Origin: an uncultured Barnesiella sp.
Lineage (GTDB): Bacteria > Bacteroidota > Bacteroidia > Bacteroidales > Barnesiellaceae_A
NCBI GenBank assembly: GCA_944321085.1
Contig: CALUJY010000003.1
Span: forward strand, 62,001 to 126,000
Length of the DNA stretch: 64,000 nucleotides
Reading direction: 5' to 3'
This document shows positions 40,928-50,271 of the stretch, piece by piece. The notes under the pieces are model-generated. The model did not search any database, was not told the origin of the DNA, and saw nothing but the letters and a program-made list of their open reading frames with translations. The position numbers and the translations under genes were made by a program. Every line of letters starts with the position of its first letter. Within the stretch, counting starts at the first letter, position 1.

Positions 40928-42277
40928 TTATTTATGTACGTCGTCGTTTGCTATGGATACCAATAGTATATGGCGGGTGTGCGGTGTGATACGTGCCGTC
41001 GAGGCGGCGCGACGGCCTACGACCCACAATATTTCTGTGGTGTCGCACAGCAGTAGTTGTTCTTCTTTTTCTATAATAGACATTTTGTTGTCACTGAAAA
41101 AGTCGCTTATTTTTTTGCGACCTCTCATGCCGAAAGGAGCGAAAGTGTCGCCCTTGCGCCAGTGACGCAGCGTAAGCGGATAATGTAGACGGTCGGCATC
41201 GAAACAGGCGTATAGCGGTGAGCGGGGTATTACGAACCCTTCGGCCGGGTGGTACGATATGCTTATGCCGGCAGCATTGTGCGTCTCGCCTTTGTCCCAT
41301 GTAGCTACCGGTAGCTCGGTAGTATTCTCTGTCAACCGACTTACAATAAGTGTTTTACGGTCGCATATAAGACGGCGGTCTGTGCCGATGAATATTTTGC
41401 CCGGTTGGGGTGAGTCGCAGCAAACTAAAATGTCTGTAATCTGCGATGCGTTGAAGCCATAGGGTGCTAATATCTCGAATAGCAAGGCTTCGGGAGAGGG
41501 TGTGGTTTGTAGTTGTGCTATGTCAATAGAAAAGGTGTCGCCTTTTGTGTGGCATACTTTTTCTTGCAGTTGGCCGATGGCGTAACGATATATCTTTTCG
41601 CTTTCGGCAAGGTTGTTTATGGTACGTTCGATGCTTTCGTCTACTGCGGGGTTGAGCGTGCGCAATAGAGGCAGTACTTCCAATCGTATTTTGTTTCGGG
41701 TGTAGAGCGTCTCTGCATTGGTGCTGTCGTTGACGTAAGTGAGATTGTGGCGCGTGAGGAATGCCAATATCTCTTGTCGCGATATTTCCAATAAGGGGCG
41801 TACGATATGGCCGTTGCGAGGTTTCATGCCGGTGAGCCCGGCTATTCCTGTGCCGCGCGAGAGGTTGAGCAACAAGGTCTCTACGTTATCGTCGCGGTGG
41901 TGTGCCACGGCAATGGCATCGGCATTGTAACGGATGCGCATCTCTTCGAACCAGCGATAGCGCAATTCACGTGCCGCCATCTCTATGGAAATACCATTGT
42001 TGCGAGCATAGTTTGTGGTGTCGAATGTGGTTTCGCAAAATGGCACGTCCAACTTTGCTGCTATACGGGCTGCATGGTTGCGGTCGCGCATACTTTCGTC
42101 GCCGCGCAACATGAAGTTGCAATGGCAAGCGATGACGTCGTATCCGAGTTGTTTCAGTATGGCAAGTAGTGCTACTGAATCGGCGCCGCCGCTGAGCCCT
42201 GTTATTACGGGATGGTCATTGTCGAGGAGTTTGTGCGATGCGATGTAGTTGGCGATATGTCGGGTTGTCGAGTCCAT
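40928..42277 (-). CDS. tilS: tRNA(Ile)-lysidine synthase
   Basis: TilS modifies the wobble cytidine of tRNA-Ile (CAU) to lysidine, using ATP and lysine, so that AUA is read as isoleucine. The 449-residue protein has the PP-loop SGGADS at residues 29-34, the conserved ACHCNFMLRGDES and IAVAHHRDDNVETLLLNLSRGTGIAGLTGM, the TilS central domain and a C-terminal domain (FAPFGMRGRKKISDFFSDNKMS). The Met at 42277 is chosen over one 43 codons upstream, since the upstream segment lacks conservation and crosses toward a hairpin. Confidence 0.95.
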   Translation of the reverse strand: MDSTTRHIANYIASHKLLDNDHPVITGLSGGADSVALLAILKQLGYDVIACHCNFMLRGDESMRDRNHAARIAAKLDVPFCETTFDTTNYARNNGISIEMAARELRYRWFEEMRIRYNADAIAVAHHRDDNVETLLLNLSRGTGIAGLTGMKPRNGHIVRPLLEISRQEILAFLTRHNLTYVNDSTNAETLYTRNKIRLEVLPLLRTLNPAVDESIERTINNLAESEKIYRYAIGQLQEKVCHTKGDTFSIDIAQLQTTPSPEALLFEILAPYGFNASQITDILVCCDSPQPGKIFIGTDRRLICDRKTLIVSRLTENTTELPVATWDKGETHNAAGISISYHPAEGFVIPRSPLYACFDADRLHYPLTLRHWRKGDTFAPFGMRGRKKISDFFSDNKMSIIEKEEQLLLCDTTEILWVVGRRAASTARITPHTRHILLVSIANDDVHK

Positions 42278-42393
42278 AAGTCGGGGGCATAAACCGCGTG
42301 AGCGTTGCGAAAGTATTTGGTAACGTAGGTGTAATGATGCAGGTTGTCGTGTCGATTGTTTTTCCTGTTTTGAAAGGTCAGCCGTATTCAATG

Positions 42394-42429
42394 GGGGCTG
42401 TGGCAAATTATCGATTCTGCCACAGCCCC
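42394..42429 (-). terminator. Hairpin after the methylmalonyl-CoA mutase operon
   Basis: Arms GGGGCTGTGGCA (42394-42405) and TGCCACAGCCCC (42418-42429) form a perfect 12-bp stem with a 12-base loop, 45 bases past the mutB stop. No U-tract follows on the minus strand, so termination may be partial. Confidence 0.65.
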
Positions 42430-42473
42430 TTCATATCAATTAGGTACGCTCTTTAAGTGAACGCGATACCATA

Positions 42474-44621
42474 TCAGGCATTTTCTCCTAAGAGAATTTC
42501 AAGGATTTGCCAAGCCGAACGCGATACGGGAGAGCCCGGACCGAAGATGGCGGCAACACCGGCTTTGTAGAGGAAATCGTAGTCTTGCGGGGGTATTACA
42601 CCGCCGGCTATGACTATGATGTCTTCACGGCCGAGTTTCTTCAACTCGTCGATTACTTGCGGTATGAGCGTCTTGTGTCCGGCAGCAAGCGACGATACGC
42701 CCAATACGTGAACGTCGTTTTCTACTGCTTGGCGGGCAGCCTCGGCAGGAGTTTGGAACAAGGGACCCATATCTACGTCGAAACCGCAGTCGGCATAACC
42801 CGTAGCACATACTTTGGCACCCCGGTCGTGGCCGTCTTGTCCCATCTTGGCAATCATGATACGGGGTTGACGACCCTCGCGTTTGGCGAATTTTTCGCAC
42901 AACTCGGTTGCTTTCTTGAAGTCGTCGCTTTGTTTGTTTTCTGATGAATACACGCCTGAAATAGTTCTAATGACAGCTTTATAACGGCCTACAACTTTCT
43001 CGCAGGCATCCGATATTTCACCCAAAGTAGCGCGCACGCGGGCTGCTTTTACGGCAAGGTCGAGCAGGTTGCCTTCTTTCGTCTCCACACACTTGGTGAT
43101 AGCTTCGAGAGCTGCTTTCACAGCGTCGTTGTCGCGGTGAGCTTTCAGGTCAACAAGTCGTGCTACTTGCGATTCGCGTACGGCAGTGTTGTCTATTTCG
43201 AGGATATCGATGGGGTCTTCCTTAGCGAGGCGATATTTGTTTACACCTACGATAGTCTGTTTGCCCGAGTCGATACGAGCCTGCGTACGAGCGGCAGCCT
43301 CCTCGATGCGGAGTTTGGGTATTCCCGTCTCAATGGCTTTTGCCATACCGCCGAGTTTCTCAATCTCTTGTATGTGCTCCCATGCTTTGTGTGCGATTTC
43401 GTTGGTGAGCCATTCTACATAGTAAGAGCCTGCCCACGGGTCAATCTCTTTGGTGATGTAGGTCTCTTCTTGTATGTAGATTTGCGTATTGCGGGCAATA
43501 CGTGCCGAGAAGTCGGTAGGCAGAGCGATGGCTTCGTCGAGAGCGTTGGTGTGCAACGATTGTGTGTGGCCGAGGGCGGCGCCCATAGCTTCTATACAGG
43601 TACGTCCAACGTTGTTGAAGGGGTCTTGCTCGGTGAGCGACCAGCCCGATGTCTGGCAGTGTGTGCGCAGGGCGAGCGATTTGGGATTCTTGGGATTGAA
43701 TTGTTTTACAATCTTAGCCCACAACATACGTGCGGCACGCATCTTGGCAACCTCCATGAAGAAGTTCATACCTATTGCCCAAAAGAACGAGAGACGCGGA
43801 GCGAACGAGTCGATGTCCAGTCCGGCATTTACACCGGCACGGAGGTATTCGAGACCGTCGGCTAGCGTGTAAGCCAACTCGATGTCGGCAGTGGCGCCGG
43901 CTTCCTGCATGTGGTAACCCGAGATGGAGATAGAGTTGAACTTGGGCATGTTCTTCGAGGTGTACTCGAAAATGTCGGCGATGATACGCATCGAGAACTC
44001 GGGCGGATAGATATAGGTGTTGCGCACCATAAACTCTTTCAAGATGTCGTTTTGTATCGTACCGGCCATCTCTTCGAGCTTGGCACCTTGTTCGAGTCCG
44101 GCGTTGATGTAGAATGCCATAATGGGCAGTACGGCGCCGTTCATGGTCATAGAAACCGACATTTTGTTCAGAGGAATACCGTCGAAGAGTACTTTCATAT
44201 CTTCAATCGAGCATATCGATACACCGGCTTTACCTACATCGCCTACTACACGGGGATGGTCGGCATCGTAACCGCGGTGTGTAGCGAGGTCGAATGCTAC
44301 CGAAAGACCTTTTTGTCCCGAGGCAAGGTTGCGGCGATAGAATGCGTTTGACTCTTCTGCGGTGGAGAATCCGGCATATTGACGGATTGTCCAAGGACGT
44401 ATGGCGTACATGGCGCTATACGGGCCACGCAAGAAGGGGGGTAATCCGGCAACGTAGTGGAGGTGCTCCATGCCTTCGATGTCGGCGCGGGTGTATGTGG
44501 GCTTAACGGGGATAAGTTCGGGGGTTATCCATTTCTCGTTTTCGTTGCAAGGTATAGAGCCGCAAGCCTGCTGGCCGAAAGCATCGGCCTTGATATCTAT
44601 ATTCTTAAAATTGGGTCTCAT
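42474..44621 (-). CDS. mutB: Methylmalonyl-CoA mutase, large (catalytic) subunit
   Basis: With adenosylcobalamin this enzyme interconverts succinyl-CoA and methylmalonyl-CoA in the succinate-to-propionate pathway. The 715-residue protein has the TIM-barrel domain (including [43 protein letters not shown] and [19 protein letters not shown]) and the C-terminal cobalamin domain with D-x-H-x-x-G around residues 596-601 (DGHDRG; His598 is the expected cobalt ligand). It follows the small-subunit gene by 23 bases on the minus strand. Confidence 0.97.
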   Translation of the reverse strand: MRPNFKNIDIKADAFGQQACGSIPCNENEKWITPELIPVKPTYTRADIEGMEHLHYVAGLPPFLRGPYSAMYAIRPWTIRQYAGFSTAEESNAFYRRNLASGQKGLSVAFDLATHRGYDADHPRVVGDVGKAGVSICSIEDMKVLFDGIPLNKMSVSMTMNGAVLPIMAFYINAGLEQGAKLEEMAGTIQNDILKEFMVRNTYIYPPEFSMRIIADIFEYTSKNMPKFNSISISGYHMQEAGATADIELAYTLADGLEYLRAGVNAGLDIDSFAPRLSFFWAIGMNFFMEVAKMRAARMLWAKIVKQFNPKNPKSLALRTHCQTSGWSLTEQDPFNNVGRTCIEAMGAALGHTQSLHTNALDEAIALPTDFSARIARNTQIYIQEETYITKEIDPWAGSYYVEWLTNEIAHKAWEHIQEIEKLGGMAKAIETGIPKLRIEEAAARTQARIDSGKQTIVGVNKYRLAKEDPIDILEIDNTAVRESQVARLVDLKAHRDNDAVKAALEAITKCVETKEGNLLDLAVKAARVRATLGEISDACEKVVGRYKAVIRTISGVYSSENKQSDDFKKATELCEKFAKREGRQPRIMIAKMGQDGHDRGAKVCATGYADCGFDVDMGPLFQTPAEAARQAVENDVHVLGVSSLAAGHKTLIPQVIDELKKLGREDIIVIAGGVIPPQDYDFLYKAGVAAIFGPGSPVSRSAWQILEILLGENA

Positions 44622-44644
44622 TTTTTACTTGTGTTTTTAATTCG

Positions 44645-46507
44645 TTAGATAGATAATTGGGCGTTGAAGCTTTTGAGCGTGTCCAATACGTTGCTGCGTA
44701 CGTGGATAAATTCTGTAATGCCGATGGCTTTGAGCTCTTCGGTGCATGCCGGGGCTCCGGCTACAACAAAGAGTGCGCGGCCGTTGAGGTACTTGAATGC
44801 TTCGGGTGCGAGCGTTGCATATTCATCGTCGCTCGAACAGAGTACCACGATGTCGGCTTTGGCTTCGAGAGCAGCATCTATACCGGCTTCTACGGTATCG
44901 AAACCGAGGTTGTCTATGATTTTATATCCTGCGCAACCGAAAAAGTTGGTAGCGAATTGCGAGCGGGCGAGGCGCATGGCAAGGTTGCCTATGGTGAGCA
45001 TGAATACTACGGGTTGGTGCGAAGCCTTTTCCGTAGCGAGGCGCAATGCCTCGAATTCGCTCGATGCCCGTTTGAAGTCGAGGTGGGGCAGGGTAGGTGC
45101 GCTGCAATTTCCTTGGCAACCGCAGTTGTGGGTATCTTCTTTACCTGCAACTTTGTCGAGTGCTTTGTCGTTGAGGTTGGGATATTGGTTGCTGCCGAGG
45201 AGTATCTCTTTGCGGCGCGCAACGTTGGTGTGGCGTTCGGCCGACACGGCGTTGACTTGCTCTTGTACATACCCGGCTTGCAATGCTGCATGGAAACCGC
45301 CCCGCTCCTCGATGTCGAGGAATATCTTCCACGCTTGCTCGGCGATGGATACGGTGAGGTTTTCGATATAATACGAACCTGCTCCGGGGTCTGTGATTTT
45401 GTCTATATGTGACTCTTCTTTGAGCAACAGTTGTTGGTTGCGGGCGATACGTTCCGAGAAGTCGTCGGGAGTGGCATATACTTTGTCGAACGGCAAAGTG
45501 GTGATGGAGTCTACGCCGCCGAGAGCTGCGCTCATGGTCTCGGTCTGCGTACGCAATAGGTTGACGTACGAGTCGTAGAGCGTTTGGTTGAATTCCGATG
45601 TGGTGGCGTGAGCCATCATCTTGCATGCGTTTACGTCGGCCGGATTGTATTGTTTTACGATTTGAGCCCACAACATGCGAGCGGCACGGAATTTGGCTAT
45701 CTCCATGAAATAGTTCGACGAGATACCGAAATTGAATTTGATACGTAATGCAGCTTCGTCGGGGGTAAATCCGGCGTCGGTGAGCATGGCCATCCATTCG
45801 TTACCCCAAGCGAGGGCGTAACCGAGTTCTTGGGTGATGTGACCGCCTGCGTTGTTGATGAGCAGTGCATCTACGGCAAAGACGCGGTAGTTTTTCAGGG
45901 CAGCGGCAGCCTGCATCACTTCACGGGCGCGGTCGGCCATGTCGGTAACGTCTTTTCCTTTTTTGAGAATGCGTTTGTAGGGGTCGAAGTTGATAGAGCC
46001 GCGTAACGTGGCAAGGTCGTACCCTTTTTTCTTGTAATATTCTGTGAGGAGGGTGGCGAGGCTTGCGGCATTGCGTATGCAAGTGAGGAAGTTAATTTCT
46101 ATGCAGTCGGCATGGATGCCGTCGAGCAAAGCCTCTATACATTCGGGGGTGATTTGCTCGCTTTGCAGGTGGAAACCTAATGAGTCGACGCCTTTGTCGA
46201 GGATGTCGAGCGCTTTGGCATTGGCTGCTTTTACGTCGGTAACGTCGATGTCTTGACGGGTGAGCCACTCGTTGTCGGTGCGAGTGCCGCGCACGAAGGG
46301 ATATTCTCCCGGGAGCGAGTTCAGCGTTTTTAAGCTCTCGATGTCTTCTTCGCGATACATCGGTTGTACATTGAAGCCCTCAGACGTCCTCCATACGAGT
46401 TTTTTGTCGAAGTCGGCTCCTTTCAAGTCTGCTATCGCTTTCTCTTTCCACTCCTGTGTGGAGACGGGAGGAAATTGATCGAACAGTTTTTCTTTACTTA
46501 CTGCCAT
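44645..46507 (-). CDS. mutA: Methylmalonyl-CoA mutase, small subunit
   Basis: This 620-residue subunit partners MutB. It is a paralogue of the large subunit but its cobalamin-like domain lacks the D-x-H-x-x-G motif (the aligned region reads ARSQFATNFFGCAGYKIIDNLGF), as in known MutA proteins, so it is structural. A linker Cys/His cluster (EDTHNCGCQGNCSAPTLPHLDF, about residues 465-485) is notable and could bind metal. No promoter box was found in the 180-base gap to the pectinesterase gene upstream. Confidence 0.95.
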   Translation of the reverse strand: MAVSKEKLFDQFPPVSTQEWKEKAIADLKGADFDKKLVWRTSEGFNVQPMYREEDIESLKTLNSLPGEYPFVRGTRTDNEWLTRQDIDVTDVKAANAKALDILDKGVDSLGFHLQSEQITPECIEALLDGIHADCIEINFLTCIRNAASLATLLTEYYKKKGYDLATLRGSINFDPYKRILKKGKDVTDMADRAREVMQAAAALKNYRVFAVDALLINNAGGHITQELGYALAWGNEWMAMLTDAGFTPDEAALRIKFNFGISSNYFMEIAKFRAARMLWAQIVKQYNPADVNACKMMAHATTSEFNQTLYDSYVNLLRTQTETMSAALGGVDSITTLPFDKVYATPDDFSERIARNQQLLLKEESHIDKITDPGAGSYYIENLTVSIAEQAWKIFLDIEERGGFHAALQAGYVQEQVNAVSAERHTNVARRKEILLGSNQYPNLNDKALDKVAGKEDTHNCGCQGNCSAPTLPHLDFKRASSEFEALRLATEKASHQPVVFMLTIGNLAMRLARSQFATNFFGCAGYKIIDNLGFDTVEAGIDAALEAKADIVVLCSSDDEYATLAPEAFKYLNGRALFVVAGAPACTEELKAIGITEFIHVRSNVLDTLKSFNAQLSI

Positions 46508-46687
46508 AGTGTTATAATTGATTAAGTGTACTATAAGTGTTTTTCGTCGTTGTTGCTACAACCGGTGGCGGGGCGTTTTGCGCGGTGCTGCCGTTACAGG
46601 TTGTAAATCGGCTGTAAATGTACGATTTATTATTGATAAAAACTACTGTACGGGGTCTGTTTTTTTATCTTGTCGGTTTTGTACTTA

Positions 46688-48343
46688 CTATTTTTCTCTT
46701 TTTTGTTCGGCAACAGCTTCGGCATCCCATTTGTCACTGCCTGTAAGTACTTGTGCTGCGGTGTATTTCTGCGGGTCGGTGATGATTTTTGCCCACTTGG
46801 CACGTTGACCTTTCGCACCTGCTCCGGTCGACCCGTATTCGCCCATGAAGGGTGTGTCGAGGTCGTTTTTATTGTGCCATACGCGCCATCCGTCGGGGTG
46901 GATGTGGCTTGCCATCTCGCAGTTGATATAGACGGCGCTGCCATATTCGCGCCACGGGCGGCCTAAATATACCTTCTCGACGCCTTCGCCGGCTGTCAGT
47001 TTGCAATGGTTGAATACAAATCCGTAAGGTGTTCCCTGCCGTGTGGCGGGAGCTGCTATGTATCCTTTCCCGATGCTGTGTATGGTGCAGTCGTCGAAAT
47101 AGGCCGTAGCCCAGCCGAAAATGAAATCGACCGTGCCTTCTATGTGGCACTCTTTGTAATACTGGCGGATGTCCCGGTCTTTCCCGTATGGGTAAAGGGT
47201 GTCTTGGAATCCGCGGAAGGTGCAGCGGTAGAATATGGCGCGGTCGCTGTCTATGAGGGCGGCTACGGCTTGCCCCACGGCGCCGGCGGTGTTGGCGAAG
47301 GTGATATTTTCGGCATAGAAGTCGTCGCCGTAAATATAGCATGTGGCCGAGCCTGATGTTCCCATAGGCTCACCCAGCGCGTTTTTCTTTTGTGCATAAT
47401 CGTTGCCCGTGACGATGACACCCTCTTGTCCGATGAGCGACACGTATTGTTTCGATGGTGCTACAATCAGTTTTTCATGGTATGTGCCTTTGCGTATGAG
47501 TATACGGGTCTCGCGACCTTTGCTGTAATCGGGTACGAGTGCAATGGCTTCCTGTATGGTAAAGACATCGCCGCTGCCGTCTTGTGCTACAACGATGTCG
47601 TAGTGTCGCATATAGGGCTTCAAGGCGGGTACGGCGTTGGCCAGTTCCCGTACGGCTATGGCTGCAACAGCCTTGGCACCTTGTATGTTGAGGTGTGTGT
47701 CGTCTTTTTTCCCTTCGGGACAGCAGGCGAGCTGGCCGGGTTCTACCCACATGAAGTAGCAACGCGATTTCTCATCGCCCAGCGATGCCACCCACTCGTG
47801 CGTGAGGGCGTTCATGTCTATAAAGGGTACGCCCATTTCTTGTGCTACGCGCCGTGGAGCTTCGCGGTACTCGCCGTGGGTGTCGGTCAGTATGCCGTCG
47901 ACGAAGTTGCGGCGTACGATAGAGTTGAACAGTACGGGGATGCCTCCTTTTTCGCGTGTCTCGTTGACGAACTTGCGCAGGTTGTCGTCGAATGTCGAGC
48001 CGGGGTCGGTGTGGCGTTTTTCGTCGCTTTTCTCGTCGTTGTGCCCGAATTGTATGAATACGTAATCGCCTTTCTTTATACGGTTGCGCACGGTTTCCCA
48101 GCGTCCTTCGTCAATGAAACTTTTGGTGCTTCGGCCGTTCTGTGCATGGTTTTCTATAACCACCTCTTCCGAGAAGAAACCGGGCAGTACGAAACCCCAT
48201 CCGCGTTCGGGGTTTCCACCGTCGAGTTTTTTGTTGGCCATGGTAGAGTCGCCTATCATGAAGATTGTGAACTCGCGTTCGTTACGGCCGCTCAATAACA
48301 GCAGGAGTGCGACAAAGAGCAGCGGGAGGGTAAATTTTTTCAT
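46688..48343 (-). CDS. Bifunctional CE12 acetylesterase - CE8 pectin methylesterase
   Basis: This 551-residue exported enzyme fuses two pectin esterases. After a hydrophobic N-terminus (MKKFTLPLLFVALLLLLSG) comes an SGNH-hydrolase (CE12, about 25-240): GDSTM (nucleophile Ser), NHAQNGRSTKSF, QFGHND and DDTHLNIQGA (catalytic Asp/His). A CE8 pectinesterase beta-helix follows (about 248-545): GDVFTIQEAIALVPD, GQAVAALIDSDRAIFYRC, GFQDTLYPY, GTVDFIFG and VYLGRPWREYG. It would remove acetyl and methyl groups from pectin so that the polygalacturonase and pectate lyase can act. It is divergent from the GH28-uxaBAC operon. Confidence 0.92.
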   Translation of the reverse strand: MKKFTLPLLFVALLLLLSGRNEREFTIFMIGDSTMANKKLDGGNPERGWGFVLPGFFSEEVVIENHAQNGRSTKSFIDEGRWETVRNRIKKGDYVFIQFGHNDEKSDEKRHTDPGSTFDDNLRKFVNETREKGGIPVLFNSIVRRNFVDGILTDTHGEYREAPRRVAQEMGVPFIDMNALTHEWVASLGDEKSRCYFMWVEPGQLACCPEGKKDDTHLNIQGAKAVAAIAVRELANAVPALKPYMRHYDIVVAQDGSGDVFTIQEAIALVPDYSKGRETRILIRKGTYHEKLIVAPSKQYVSLIGQEGVIVTGNDYAQKKNALGEPMGTSGSATCYIYGDDFYAENITFANTAGAVGQAVAALIDSDRAIFYRCTFRGFQDTLYPYGKDRDIRQYYKECHIEGTVDFIFGWATAYFDDCTIHSIGKGYIAAPATRQGTPYGFVFNHCKLTAGEGVEKVYLGRPWREYGSAVYINCEMASHIHPDGWRVWHNKNDLDTPFMGEYGSTGAGAKGQRAKWAKIITDPQKYTAAQVLTGSDKWDAEAVAEQKREK

Positions 48344-48600
48344 GGTTGTCTGTTGTCTGGTTGGATTGATGATGCGAATTTACAATATTTTGTTGAGACG
48401 AGTAGAATGGGGCCGAAAAAATTGAGACGGCACAGCGTGCTCATCCCCTCTCCGGGGGGATGAGGCGCGTGTTGTTTTTGCGGTATTGTCGTGCTGTCGG
48501 GCAGAGCGAATAGCGCCTCGCAGAGGTGTGTATAATCTGTTTAATCTTGTAGAGAATTTGTTTTTGTCAATATAATGGATAATAAAAGCACTATTCTAAA
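48344..48600. other. Divergent intergenic region between the pectinesterase fusion and the GH28 operon
   Basis: Apart from a hairpin (arms CTCATCCCC 48440-48448 and GGGGATGAG 48456-48464, followed by GCGCGTGTTGTTTTTG) and the promoter candidate listed separately, I see no gene or RNA. Both flanking genes belong to pectin use, so regulator binding sites are expected, but no clear inverted repeat for one was identified. Confidence 0.5.
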
Positions 48601-48631
48601 TTGCAAGGCACAGCGATAATTGCTAATATTG
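48601..48631 (+). promoter_or_regulatory. Putative promoter of the GH28-uxaBAC operon
   Basis: TTG (48601-48603), 20 bases, then TAATATTG (48624-48631), one mismatch from TAnnTTTG. It lies about 53 bases before the GH28 start codon. Confidence 0.45.
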
Positions 48632-48683
48632 CACTCTGTAAAGAAACCCGCAGTGGGTTGCTTGATAATGCCATAAACACATC

Positions 48684-50240
48684 ATGTATCGTAGTAAAAT
48701 TAATTTATTCTCTCCCATTGGTATTTTGCTGGCTTGCACTCTTGCCGGATGTGAAGTACAAGAAGAAAAGAGTGGCGAATTTGACGCATATTACAAAGAT
48801 GTGCCGTTCGAGACCATACCGGTGGAGCGTCCCGTGTTTAATGATTATACCGTGTCGGTAACCGACTTTGGAGCCGTAGGCGATGGTATTGCCGATGATA
48901 CCGAAGCGATAAATGCCGCCATTACCGCCGTGTCGGACAAAGGCGGCGGCAGGGTGGTTATACCTGCCGGAATATGGTATGTGGGCCCGATAGAACTCAA
49001 AAGCAATGTAGAGTTGCATGCCCGTCGCAATGCGTTGGTCATCTTCAACGATGACCCCGAAGCCTATCCTATCATAGAGACTTCGTTCGAGGGGTTGAAT
49101 ACACGCCGTTGCACATCGCCTATCTGGGCACGCAATGCCGAGAATATAGCCTTGACGGGTGAGGGCGTTTATGACGGAGCCGGCGACAGCTGGCGCTTTG
49201 TGCGTCGCGAGAAGGTGACCGGCCCGCAGTGGGAAGAATTGCTGTCGCGTCCCGGATGCTATGTGGATGGCGACCTTTGGTATCCGAGCAAAGAGTCGTA
49301 TGAAGGACACCGCATTTGCGATGCCTTCAACAATCCGCAAGGCTTGCAGAGCGACGAGGAGTGGGAGGCGATACGCCATTGGCTGCGTCCTGTGATGCTG
49401 AGTTTCGTAGAATGCCGCAATGTTGTGATAGAGGATGTCACGTTGCGTAATTCTCCGGCGTGGATGTTGCACCCTTTGATGTGCGAAAACGTGATTATAA
49501 AGAATGTGAAGATATTCAACCCGTGGTATTCGCAAAACGGCGATGCCCTCGATGTGGAGTCGTGCAACCGCGTGCTTGTGGCCGATTGCCTCTTCGATGC
49601 CGGCGATGACGGCATCTGCATCAAGTCGGGAAAAGATGCCGATGGCCGCGAGCGTGCCATGCCTTGCAGTCATGTGGTCGTACGCAACACCCAAGTGCTG
49701 CACGGGCATGGAGGTTTTGTCGTAGGTAGCGAAATGTCGGGCGGAGTGAATCATATTTACGTAGAAAATTGTACCTTTACGGGCACCGATGTCGGCTTGC
49801 GCTTCAAGAGCACTCGCGGGCGCGGAGGTGTGGTAGAGGATATCTATATCGAGAATATAAATATGTGCGACATACCCACCGATGCACTGACGTTTAATCT
49901 CTATTACAGCGGCAAGTCGGCGACGGAAGACGACGGAAGCGGTATAAAAGGCGTCGTAGAGGAGCCTGTGACCGAAGAGACGCCTGAGTTTAGGAACATA
50001 TATATCAAAAACATAAAATGCCGCAATGCAAATAGGGCGATGTATTTCCACGGATTGCCCGAGATGCCATTGAATAACATCGTCATAGAAGATGTTGACA
50101 TTACGGCAAGCCAAAGCGGGCGGTTCGCTTACAGCGACAGCATCACCATGCGTCGCGTGCGCATCAAAGACGCATCTGCCGGGTTTACATTCAGTAATTG
50201 CAACGCGGTAGATACCGTTGGAATAGAATATATAAAATAA
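48684..50240 (+). CDS. Polygalacturonase (GH28), lipoprotein
   Basis: This 518-residue enzyme hydrolyses alpha-1,4-galacturonan. The N-terminus is a lipoprotein signal with lipobox LAGC (Cys23), so it is probably anchored to a membrane facing the periplasm or the surface. The GH28 catalytic set is complete: N-x-D (NGDALD, Asp287/Asp290), DD at 308-309 (GDDGICIKSG), His342 in GHGGFVVGSE and the substrate-binding R-F-K near 373-375. The start SVTDFGAVGDGIADDTEAINAAI is typical of pectin-type beta-helices. It leads the operon with uxaB, uxaA and uxaC; the next gene begins 31 bases later. Confidence 0.93.
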   Translation: MYRSKINLFSPIGILLACTLAGCEVQEEKSGEFDAYYKDVPFETIPVERPVFNDYTVSVTDFGAVGDGIADDTEAINAAITAVSDKGGGRVVIPAGIWYVGPIELKSNVELHARRNALVIFNDDPEAYPIIETSFEGLNTRRCTSPIWARNAENIALTGEGVYDGAGDSWRFVRREKVTGPQWEELLSRPGCYVDGDLWYPSKESYEGHRICDAFNNPQGLQSDEEWEAIRHWLRPVMLSFVECRNVVIEDVTLRNSPAWMLHPLMCENVIIKNVKIFNPWYSQNGDALDVESCNRVLVADCLFDAGDDGICIKSGKDADGRERAMPCSHVVVRNTQVLHGHGGFVVGSEMSGGVNHIYVENCTFTGTDVGLRFKSTRGRGGVVEDIYIENINMCDIPTDALTFNLYYSGKSATEDDGSGIKGVVEEPVTEETPEFRNIYIKNIKCRNANRAMYFHGLPEMPLNNIVIEDVDITASQSGRFAYSDSITMRRVRIKDASAGFTFSNCNAVDTVGIEYIK

Positions 50241-50271
50241 AAACTATCATATAAACTAAAATCATAATACA

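Noticed and set aside
42394..42429. Hairpin before tilS considered as a riboswitch or attenuator of tilS
   Set aside because: It is a simple stem 45 bases past mutB and over 100 bases before tilS, with no alternative pairing seen. A 3'-end structure of the mutase transcript is simpler.
48705..50114. Long antisense frame opposite the GH28 gene
   Set aside because: The plus-strand frame has the complete polygalacturonase catalytic set; the antisense frame is a by-product of codon bias.
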